Origin: Acidobacteriota bacterium
GTDB taxonomy: Bacteria; Acidobacteriota; Blastocatellia; Pyrinomonadales; Pyrinomonadaceae
Assembly: GCA_003222855.1 (NCBI GenBank)
Contig: QHXH01000016.1
Span: 1 to 12,654 of the forward strand
DNA: 12,654 nucleotides
Direction of reading: 5' to 3'
The position numbers and the translations under genes were made by a program. Every line of letters starts with the position of its first letter. Within the stretch, counting starts at the first letter, position 1. The notes under the pieces are model-generated. The model made no database searches, had not been told where the DNA came from, and worked only from the letters and a program-made list of their open reading frames with translations. Shown in pieces: positions 7,966 through 12,654 of the stretch.

Positions 7966-8092
7966 GGTGGTGTCTTCCTTTGCGGTTGTCTTTGCGACTC
8001 TGCGCCTTTGCGTGAAATCCGTTGTACGGAAAAAGTCATTTCACGCAAAGACGCGAACGCGCAAAGGCGCGCAAAGAAGATTAAGAACCACC
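7966..8092. repeat. Long imperfect hairpin repeat, CTTTGCG family (copy C)
   Basis: The arms begin GGTGGT (7966) and end ACCACC (8092). Inside them the left side reads CTTTGCGG, TCTTTGCGACTCTGCGCC, TTTGCGTGAAAT, and the right side is its approximate reverse complement from ATTTCACGCAAAG onward. The loop is about 19 nt. The element fills most of the 193-bp gap after the TPR gene. It is similar in design to the repeats at 4353 and 8770 but differs in arm sequence. An A-run, not a T-run, follows, so intrinsic termination in the + direction is not expected. Confidence 0.75.
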
Positions 8093-8100
8093 AAAAAAGA

Positions 8101-8130
8101 TTGACGCAACTTAATTGATCGAAGTAAACT
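8101..8130 (+). promoter_or_regulatory. Possible sigma-70-type promoter for the FecR-like gene
   Basis: TTGACG (8101-8106) and TAAACT (8125-8130) are 18 bp apart and end 16 bp before ATG 8147. The -35 matches five of six consensus bases, the -10 four of six. The region between the upstream hairpin repeat and the gene is A+T-rich. It fits a transcription unit starting after the repeat, though the sigma factors of this host are unknown. Confidence 0.35.
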
Positions 8131-8146
8131 GCAACCCGAAATCGCC

Positions 8147-8758
8147 ATGAAGAACTTCCGGCGAAGGAAAGCACTTAGAGCAGTCGCGACCTTCCTTGCG
8201 TTTTGTTTCGCGCAAGTCTATGTGCATGGTGCCTTGCTTGATTCGCCCAGGAACGCGTCTGTACCTCAACGCCTGATAACCGCGCGACTAACGACCAAAA
8301 ACAATCAGCCCATCACCGTGAACGGAAATCCGGTCGGCACCGGCGCGACACTTTTGACTGGAGCGACGGTCGAAACTCCGGATCAGGTAAGTGCCACGAT
8401 TGATCTTGGCGACGCCGGCGTTGTCGAGTTGCAACCTAATTCGCAAATCAAATTGGACTTTGACGAGAACGGAAACGTGCGCGTGAAAGTAATTCGTGGC
8501 TGCGCGGTGACGCGAAAGAAAACCAACGTGCTGCCGGGAGAGATGGAGTTGTACACGGACCAGGCTTCCGAGAAGACTGACAAAAAGCGCCGGCATGTCG
8601 CCGGATGTATTTTGCCTAATGGACAACTGGGATCGCTTCCGGGAGGGATCGGCGCCCCCACGCTCGCTGGTTTAGCGATTGGCGGCGGCACGGCCGGAAT
8701 AATCATCGCGGCGTTGACGCGCGGCGGGACGATTAGCGTCACCACCCCCGGTTCCTAG
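8147..8758 (+). CDS. Secreted FecR-like domain protein
   Basis: 203 residues. The N-terminus MKNFRRRKALRAVATFLAF with following FCFAQVYVHG is a clear signal peptide, with cleavage near residue 29. Residues about 40-125 read like a FecR-type beta domain: a raised-threshold segment GTGATLLTGATVETPD, then SATIDLGDAGVVELQPNSQI and a strand VRVKVIRGCAVTRKKTNV. Two cysteines in the mature part (RGCAV and AGCILP) could form a disulfide. The C-terminus has a Gly-rich hydrophobic stretch LAGLAIGGGTAGIIIAALT (about 173-191), possibly a membrane-associated segment. No sigma factor gene is adjacent, so a classic FecR anti-sigma role is unlikely; a structural or sensor role in the envelope next to the TPR proteins is more plausible. 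No Shine-Dalgarno site is seen. Domain call is moderate. Confidence 0.7.
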   Translation: MKNFRRRKALRAVATFLAFCFAQVYVHGALLDSPRNASVPQRLITARLTTKNNQPITVNGNPVGTGATLLTGATVETPDQVSATIDLGDAGVVELQPNSQIKLDFDENGNVRVKVIRGCAVTRKKTNVLPGEMELYTDQASEKTDKKRRHVAGCILPNGQLGSLPGGIGAPTLAGLAIGGGTAGIIIAALTRGGTISVTTPGS

Positions 8759-8769
8759 CACTTTCTTCA

Positions 8770-8880
8770 ATGGGTAGTGGCCTAATTTGCAATTCTCTGC
8801 GCCCCCTCTGCGTTCTCTGCGCCTCTGCGGTGAGTGTTTTCAAACCTAATTCCCCGCAGAGACGCTGAGGTCGCGGAGAA
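8770..8880. repeat. Long imperfect hairpin repeat, CTCTGCG family (copy B)
   Basis: The left arm runs from AATTCTCTGCGCC through CTCTGCG repeats to GCGGTGAG (ending 8834). The right arm CCGCAGAGACGCTGAGG plus TCGCGGAGAA ends at 8880. The loop is about 19 nt. About 60 bp from 8770 matches the reverse complement of the right half of the element at 4353-4473, including flanking bases beyond the hairpin (TGGGTAGTGGCCTAATTTGC here). This element fills most of the 161-bp gap before the next gene. Confidence 0.75.
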
Positions 8881-8919
8881 TGCCGTTTCTTCGAACCCCC
8901 ATTTCCAACCATCCCTAAA

Positions 8920-10173
8920 GTGAATAAGTCTGCGGTCATCGGTATCGTTGGCGCAGTGGTTTGCGCTCTGGCGATCTGGGAATCGGCGCGGATTGGGTTT
9001 GCGCGCACAGCCGCGCAAAATGCTTTACGCACAAACGACACGGCGATCGCGGACCGCGCGGTGCGGCGATTACCGAATGACGCTGAGGTTCATTCAGCGC
9101 GCGGCATTGTCCTGCAACGCACTGAAAATTACGCAGAAGCGTGTCGTGAACTGGAACGCGCGATTCAATTGCGGCCGCGCGATTATTTTCTGTGGCTGAT
9201 GTTGGGCGTGACCCGAGATCTCAACGATGACCGGCAAGGCGCGGTTGCGGCCCTGGATGAGTCGGTTGCGCTGGCGCCCGCTTATGCGAAACCTCATTGG
9301 CTGCTGGGCAATCTGTTGTTAAGAACCGGCCAAGTGGATGAAGCTTTTAGGGAATTGCGGTTTGCCGCCGACAGAGATTGGTCGTTGTTGCCCAATGTGA
9401 TCGATCTTGCGTGGGGCATATCACATGGCGATGCGGCGCAGACCGTAGCGACGATTCAACCTCAGAACGGTAGGGCGCTGATGTCGCTCGCAGTCTTTCT
9501 GGCGGCGCATAAACAGGGGACATCTGCTATCGATCAATTCCGCAGAGTGAAATCGCCGCCTATTGCCGCCGCCGATCGGTTAATGTCTGAGTTGATCGAA
9601 TCGAAGTCCATTGCCGAAGCTTTCGAGGTGTGGACAAAGACTCACTGTGCGTCGTGTAAACCGGGATCGCTTGTCAACGACAGTTTTGAGGACGATATCA
9701 ATGTAGGGCAGAGTGGCTTCGGCTGGCAGATCTCGACTGACGCCCAGAACGTGACACTTTCAGTTGATGCGTCCGAACACGAAAGTGGGGCGAGAAGTCT
9801 GCGCCTCGATTTTCATGGTAGCTCCAGCTCTGCGACCGCACTCGCTTCACAGTTCGTGATTGCCAGCCCGGGAACACGATATCGCCTGAGTTTTCAGGCG
9901 ATGACGAAGTCTTTCGTGTCTGCGAGTGCGCCGGTGGTAAAGGTGATTGATGCTTCCGATGAATCGGCAACCGTGCTGGGTCAGTCATCCAGCCTTTCAG
10001 ATGTGAATTCGTGGCGGCCGTTCACGATTGACTTCACGACCAGCGCCAGTACTCGCGCGGTGGAAGTTTTAGTTTCGCGGCAAGCCTGTCCGAACAATCC
10101 GTGCGCGGCATTCGGAACTCTGTGGCTCGATTCGTTTGCCCTCGGCTCTGCCGCTAATTCACCTCAAAAGTAA
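8920..10173 (+). CDS. Membrane-anchored TPR protein with C-terminal carbohydrate-binding-like beta domain
   Basis: 417 residues from GTG 8920. Residues 5-20 (AVIGIVGAVVCALAIW) form one membrane anchor or uncleaved signal. Three TPR-like units follow at about 53-154 (SARGIVLQRTENYAEACREL and PHWLLGNLLLRTGQVDEAF are clear), with degenerate helical repeats to about 240. A CASC pair (243-246) precedes a domain that starts LVNDSFEDD, continues GFGWQI and SGARSLRLDF, and ends TLWLDSFALG (to about 408). This arrangement is that of a jelly-roll, CBM4_9-like domain. Similar anchored TPR plus beta-domain proteins occur in polysaccharide loci, so a periplasmic role in glycan assembly is likely but inferred. 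GTG 8920 is chosen because it directly precedes the hydrophobic helix and no earlier start fits. No Shine-Dalgarno site is visible. Confidence 0.8.
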   Translation: MNKSAVIGIVGAVVCALAIWESARIGFARTAAQNALRTNDTAIADRAVRRLPNDAEVHSARGIVLQRTENYAEACRELERAIQLRPRDYFLWLMLGVTRDLNDDRQGAVAALDESVALAPAYAKPHWLLGNLLLRTGQVDEAFRELRFAADRDWSLLPNVIDLAWGISHGDAAQTVATIQPQNGRALMSLAVFLAAHKQGTSAIDQFRRVKSPPIAAADRLMSELIESKSIAEAFEVWTKTHCASCKPGSLVNDSFEDDINVGQSGFGWQISTDAQNVTLSVDASEHESGARSLRLDFHGSSSSATALASQFVIASPGTRYRLSFQAMTKSFVSASAPVVKVIDASDESATVLGQSSSLSDVNSWRPFTIDFTTSASTRAVEVLVSRQACPNNPCAAFGTLWLDSFALGSAANSPQK

Positions 10174-10200
10174 TTGACGCATCAGACGCGCCGTGATAAT
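10174..10200 (+). promoter_or_regulatory. Possible promoter upstream of the PqqD/Cys-rich gene
   Basis: TTGACG (10174-10179) and GATAAT (10195-10200) are 15 bp apart, shorter than the ideal 17. The -10 region reads GTGATAATTTGCGC, almost the same as GTGATAATTGGCGC at 12099, upstream of the last gene. The repeat block lies between this site and the next gene, giving a leader of about 200 nt if it is used. Confidence 0.3.
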
Positions 10201-10226
10201 TTGCGCGCTCACTGAGAAATAATTTT

Positions 10227-10394
10227 GAGGCAGTAGCCCGACCTCGGGGTCCCCCACCGAGCATCTCGGCCGGGGTGGGGCGGTGAGGGAAGGCGCGGAA
10301 AACCATTCGAGGCAGTAGCCTGACCGTGAGGGAGGGCGCAGAAAACCATTCAAGGCAGTAGCCTGACCGTGATGGAGGGCGCAGAAAACCATTC
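10227..10394. repeat. Three direct copies of a 43-bp repeat, first copy interrupted by 39 bp
   Basis: Copies 2 (10309-10351) and 3 (10352-10394) abut and differ at two of 43 positions; each begins with GGCAGTAGCCTGACC after one or two bases and ends CAGAAAACCATTC. Copy 1 (10227-10308) has the same 17-bp head and 26-bp tail but is split by 39 bp (10244-10282) containing CCGAG-CAT-CTCGG (10257-10269) and G+C-rich flanks able to pair. The block fills the gap between the TPR/beta-domain gene and the PqqD-like gene and ends 13 bp before GTG 10408. No coding gene is seen in 10174-10407. Confidence 0.9.
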
Positions 10395-10407
10395 AAAACT
10401 GAATCAC

Positions 10408-10905
10408 GTGAAATCCAATCGCCAAACTAAGCCGCGTGCCAGGAAGCAAGGGTTGGTCGTTCAGACACTCCCGGACGAAACCCTCGTTTACGATCTCGAT
10501 CGTGATCTGGCTCATTGCCTCAACCAGACTGCGTCTCTGGTCTGGCGACGTTGTGACGGTCGCACCACTACGAAAGAGATTGCCCTTTCTCTTACCAGGA
10601 GCTTGAAGCAACCGGTCGACGAAAAGATCGTTTGGTTGGCGCTCGACCAGCTTGATCGAAATCATTTGCTCAGCGAAGAGTCGTTTATTCCCCGGACTGT
10701 CGCCGGCATGAATCGGCGAGAGGTGGTTCGCGCATTGGGCGTGTCTGCCGCCATAGCCATACCCGCAGTCATTTCGATCGTGGCGCCCCTGCCGGCGCAA
10801 GCCGCGACCGGATGTGTTTCGAGCGGCGGAAGCTGCGCCAGCAACCCCAACATCTGCTGTTCCGGTTGTGTCTGCAATAGTAACGTTTGCACCGGCGTCT
10901 GCTAA
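10408..10905 (+). CDS. PqqD-like (RRE) domain fused to export signal and 8-Cys tail
   Basis: 165 residues in three parts. Residues 11-93 resemble PqqD (PF05402): a beta-rich start (LVVQTLPDETLVYDL), the family motif HCLNQTASLVWRRCDG (37-51), and a winged-helix half (TTKEIALSL to LDQLDRNHLL). PqqD domains bind peptide leaders in RiPP pathways. Residues 102-132 read NRREVVRALG, then a hydrophobic run ending LPAQA, which resembles a Tat or Sec signal with an AxA site at 130-132. The tail (136-165) has Cys at 136, 143, 150, 151, 154, 156, 161 and 165: C-X6-C-X6-CC-X2-C-X-C-X4-C-X3-C, similar to an inhibitor cystine knot. GTG 10408 is preferred; the tandem GTG/ATG at 10369/10372 lies inside the 43-bp repeat. 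ATG 10708 could give a signal-plus-tail product. PqqD call is firm; secretion and knot are inferred. Confidence 0.85.
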   Translation: MKSNRQTKPRARKQGLVVQTLPDETLVYDLDRDLAHCLNQTASLVWRRCDGRTTTKEIALSLTRSLKQPVDEKIVWLALDQLDRNHLLSEESFIPRTVAGMNRREVVRALGVSAAIAIPAVISIVAPLPAQAATGCVSSGGSCASNPNICCSGCVCNSNVCTGVC

Positions 10906-10933
10906 TCAACCGCATTTTCAGTGCACCTTAACG

Positions 10934-11986
10934 ATGACTAGCTCGTATCTCGGTAGTCTGGTCCGTAAGACTCTCGCGCGATCCTGGGTCGCTTCACCTG
11001 ATGACCTTGTTATCTCGGCGAAAGAACTCGACGAAGTAAGCCCACTCCTGTACGAATCAGGAGCCGCAGGTCTGGGCTGGTGGAGAATTCACGAATCTGA
11101 ATTGCGAGAGACGACGTCCGGTGAGCTACTGCATCAGGCGTTTCGCTTTCTCGCGCTGCAAGCGCGAATTCACGAAACGAAGATTCAGAAAGTTTTTCGC
11201 TCGCTGCGCGCCGCCCATATCGAGCCGATCTTAATCAAGGGCTGGTCGATCGCGCGTTTGTACCCGCAACCGGGCCTGCGGCCGTATGGCGATATCGATC
11301 TGCTCATCAGGGCTGAGCAACATCTGCCGGCGGCTCGGATAGGGGCGAGCGATGAGCTCCGCGATTGCCGAATCGATTTCCATCCCGGGGCATTCGAGCT
11401 CGCTGATCGATCAATCGACGACCTGGTTTCGCGCTCGCAGCAGGTCCAATGTGGCGACGAACAAGTGTGCGTTTTAGGGAACGAAGATCACTTCGCCCTG
11501 GTGGCGATTCATCTTTTGAAGCATGGAGCGTGGCGGCCGTTGTGGCTATGCGATCTCGGTCTGCTGCTTGATGCGATGTCGAGCGATTTTGATTGGGAGC
11601 TGTGCCTGGGAAAGGACAAACGTCGCACCAATTGGATTCTGTCAGCGATCGGTCTGGCGCGCGTGCTACTCAATGCTTCGGTTAATGATGAAGAGATCGG
11701 CGCACGAGCAAACGCGCCCGGGTGGCTGGTTGAAAGCGTACTCAAGAATTGGCAGACGCCGTTTGCCGGAGCGCATGCGCCACAACGTCATCACGCGCCC
11801 ATCAAATCTTATTTTCGGCGACCGCGTGGTGTCATCAGTGACCTTGGACGGCGTTGGCCCGATCCGATTCTCTCGACGATCAGCGCAAATGGAAGCTTTG
11901 GCCGGCGCCCTCGCCGGCGATATCAAATCCGAAATTGCGTGCAGCGCGCTGCACGACTTGCCCTGCCCGGCACCGACCCCGCATAA
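10934..11986 (+). CDS. Nucleotidyltransferase family protein (NTP_transf_5, PF14907-like)
   Basis: 350 residues, cytosolic, no signal. The centre holds PILIKGWSIARLYPQPG (98-114) and LRPYGDIDLLI (115-125), the KG..x..YP..GLRP.GDIDLLV pattern of PF14907, with D120 and D122 as metal ligands and D148 (RIDFH) a likely third acidic residue. A helical half follows with HLLKHGAWRPLWLCDLGLLL (193-212). Family members often lie beside PqqD-domain, asparagine-synthetase-like or lasso-peptide genes, but their reaction is unknown. Here the gene follows the PqqD/Cys-rich gene by 28 nt, so the two are probably cotranscribed and functionally linked. ATG 10934 is chosen over in-frame starts overlapping the upstream gene, whose added peptide is just that gene read in another frame. 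The C-terminal 30 residues are very Arg-rich and are encoded by two hairpins (11901-11955). Confidence 0.88.
   Translation: MTSSYLGSLVRKTLARSWVASPDDLVISAKELDEVSPLLYESGAAGLGWWRIHESELRETTSGELLHQAFRFLALQARIHETKIQKVFRSLRAAHIEPILIKGWSIARLYPQPGLRPYGDIDLLIRAEQHLPAARIGASDELRDCRIDFHPGAFELADRSIDDLVSRSQQVQCGDEQVCVLGNEDHFALVAIHLLKHGAWRPLWLCDLGLLLDAMSSDFDWELCLGKDKRRTNWILSAIGLARVLLNASVNDEEIGARANAPGWLVESVLKNWQTPFAGAHAPQRHHAPIKSYFRRPRGVISDLGRRWPDPILSTISANGSFGRRPRRRYQIRNCVQRAARLALPGTDPA
11901..11955. repeat. Two strong dyads in the 3' end of the nucleotidyltransferase gene
   Basis: GCCGGCG (11901-11907) pairs with CGCCGGC (11912-11918) around CCCT. At 11938-11955 CGTGCAGCGCGCTGCACG is a perfect 18-bp palindrome. 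Both are in the coding sequence, 29-85 bp before the stop. They could form mRNA structure at the gene end or bind a dimeric protein. No T-tract follows. Confidence 0.6.
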
Positions 11987-12000
11987 CTCGTTGGCCCGAC

Positions 12001-12048
12001 GTGGCACGCGCATCCTGCGCCTGGTTTCTGGGTGAGACGCCCGTGCCA
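12001..12048. repeat. Palindromic repeat, GACGCCCGTGCCA family (copy 2, diverged)
   Basis: Starts GTGGCACGCGCATCCTGCGC and ends GAGACGCCCGTGCCA. It aligns along its length with the copy at 6001-6050 (GTGGCATGCGCAGCTTGCGC ... GGGACGCCCGTGCCAC). The outer arms TGGCACG (12002-12008) and CGTGCCA (12042-12048) pair, but the inner stem seen in copy 1 has decayed. It lies in the 144-bp gap between the nucleotidyltransferase stop and the next gene. Confidence 0.65.
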
Positions 12049-12076
12049 TCGTGCCAGTGCTTCCCAAACGAACTGT

Positions 12077-12105
12077 TTGTCTCCCCACCTCATTTCAGTG
12101 ATAAT
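12077..12105 (+). promoter_or_regulatory. Possible promoter of the last gene
   Basis: TTGTCT (12077-12082) and GATAAT (12100-12105) are 17 bp apart and end 25 bp before ATG 12131. The -10 matches five of six consensus bases, the -35 four of six. A small dyad CAAAC-GAACT-GTTTG (12065-12079) overlaps the -35 and could be an operator. The -10 context GTGATAATTGGCGC is shared with 10193-10207. Confidence 0.4.
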
Positions 12106-12130
12106 TGGCGCACTTTTGAGACGCTCAACG

Positions 12131-12654
12131 ATGACACGACTGTCGTCTTCCCGCAGGACCGCTGCTATCTCGATCGTGGCGATCGGTTTGATAGCACCGC
12201 CGGCGCGCATTGTTGCGTCCACCTCGAATCCGGCTTTTAACAAGACAGCCGCAACGTCTGCCTTGGAGTGTCTGGTCCAGGCTCGCGCGACAGCCTCTCC
12301 GCAAGGGGTTCTGATTGAATGGACCACCGGTCTCGATATGGGCTCGCTCGGCTTCAACGTCTATCGCATTACGAATGGGCAGCGCACCAAACTGAACCTC
12401 AGCTTGATTGCGGGTTCGGCGCTGGTAGTCAAAGCGCGCAGGCAATCTTACGCCTGGATGGATCCTGCCGGCGCGTCTGATTCACAATATGAAGTTGAAT
12501 CCGTTGATCTTCGCGGCGACTCGTCGAACCGCGTTGTCGCGCAGAGCAATTGGAGCGCGGCGTTGCCGGAGTATCGGCAGTCAGAGTTACTCAGCAAGCT
12601 GGGCGGGCGCTCAGCGGGTACGACAACGAATCCGGAATCACTGGAGATGGACCA
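12131..12654 (+). CDS. N-terminal part of a secreted protein with a fibronectin/Ig-like domain (3' end missing)
   Basis: The frame is open from ATG 12131 to the last base, giving 174 residues and no stop. Residues 1-30 (TRLSSSRRT, then AAISIVAIGLIAPPA) are a signal peptide with cleavage near 25-30. Residues about 49-140 are a beta-sandwich-like domain: LVQARATASPQGVLIEWTTG (49-68), MGSLGFNVYRITNGQRTKLN (70-89), IAGSALVV (93-100), and SQYEVESVDLRGD (118-130). The W-TTG...GFNVYR...Y.VE..D pattern is that of an FN3-like module found at the front of large secreted proteins in acidobacterial-type genomes, some with a gingipain-like (C25) peptidase further on; that ending is recall and cannot be seen here. 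It has its own candidate promoter and so may not belong to the PqqD/nucleotidyltransferase unit. Confidence 0.75.
   Translation, partial: MTRLSSSRRTAAISIVAIGLIAPPARIVASTSNPAFNKTAATSALECLVQARATASPQGVLIEWTTGLDMGSLGFNVYRITNGQRTKLNLSLIAGSALVVKARRQSYAWMDPAGASDSQYEVESVDLRGDSSNRVVAQSNWSAALPEYRQSELLSKLGGRSAGTTTNPESLEMD

Noticed and set aside
7966..8092. Intrinsic terminators at the hairpin repeats
   Set aside because: None of the hairpins at 1379, 4353, 7966 or 8770 is followed by a T-run on the + strand, and the arms are far longer and more bulged than normal terminators.
8147..8758. FecR-type anti-sigma regulator
   Set aside because: The protein has a signal peptide at its very start instead of a cytosolic anti-sigma domain, and no ECF sigma factor gene is adjacent.
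10227..10394. CRISPR array
   Set aside because: Copies abut without unique spacers and there are only three; no cas gene is seen.
10814..10933. Extended N-terminus of the nucleotidyltransferase overlapping the PqqD gene
   Set aside because: The added 40 residues are the Cys-tail coding sequence read in another frame and show no family similarity.
11923..12357. Antisense reading frame of 144 codons across the last intergenic gap
   Set aside because: It runs through the nucleotidyltransferase end, a dispersed repeat and the secreted-protein start, and resembles no family.

Overview
The window is about 56% G+C by eye, and every recognisable gene lies on the + strand. It reads as the end of a surface-polysaccharide cluster followed by an accessory stretch rich in repeats and secreted proteins. 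The best guess for the host is an Acidobacteriota bacterium, perhaps class Blastocatellia. This rests on the families of intergenic dyad repeats (CTCTGCG/CTTTGCG type, GACGCCCGTGCCA type, AACCGCGAGCGGTAGCGAG type), the pairing of PqqD-like and nucleotidyltransferase genes, and the general lack of Shine-Dalgarno sites. The assignment is inference; no marker gene is present.

Layout. 1-1359: 3' part of a NodU/CmcH-type O-carbamoyltransferase. 1379-1459: perfect 29-bp inverted repeat. 1468-2724: GT4-type glycosyltransferase. 2751-4331: WecA/MraY-type polyprenyl-phosphate sugar-1-phosphate transferase with an extra cytoplasmic C-terminal domain. 4353-4473: hairpin repeat. 4515-5948: O-antigen ligase/polymerase-type membrane protein. 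5962-7953: exported protein with 15 consecutive TPRs. 7966-8092: hairpin repeat, then a possible promoter. 8147-8758: secreted FecR-like protein. 8770-8880: hairpin repeat related to the one at 4353. 8920-10173: membrane-anchored TPR protein with a C-terminal beta-sandwich-like domain. 10227-10394: promoter-distal 43-bp repeats. 10408-10905: PqqD-like domain fused to an export signal and a tail with eight cysteines. 10934-11986: nucleotidyltransferase-family protein of the type found in peptide clusters. 12131-12654: start of a secreted beta-sandwich protein that runs off the window.

How the genes fit together. The first half gives a coherent pathway. The WecA-like enzyme would load the first sugar phosphate on the lipid carrier, the GT4 enzyme would extend the glycan, the carbamoyltransferase would decorate it, and the ligase/polymerase-like membrane protein would join or transfer it. 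The TPR and FecR-like proteins that follow have export signals and are plausible envelope scaffold or assembly partners.

The most unusual part is 10408-11986. There a RiPP-recognition-like (PqqD) domain, an export signal and a knottin-like Cys-rich tail sit in one polypeptide, followed 28 nt later by a PF14907-type nucleotidyltransferase. This could be a small secreted-peptide system in which the recognition domain travels in cis with its own substrate. No maturase, protease or transporter gene lies inside the window, so this remains a hypothesis.
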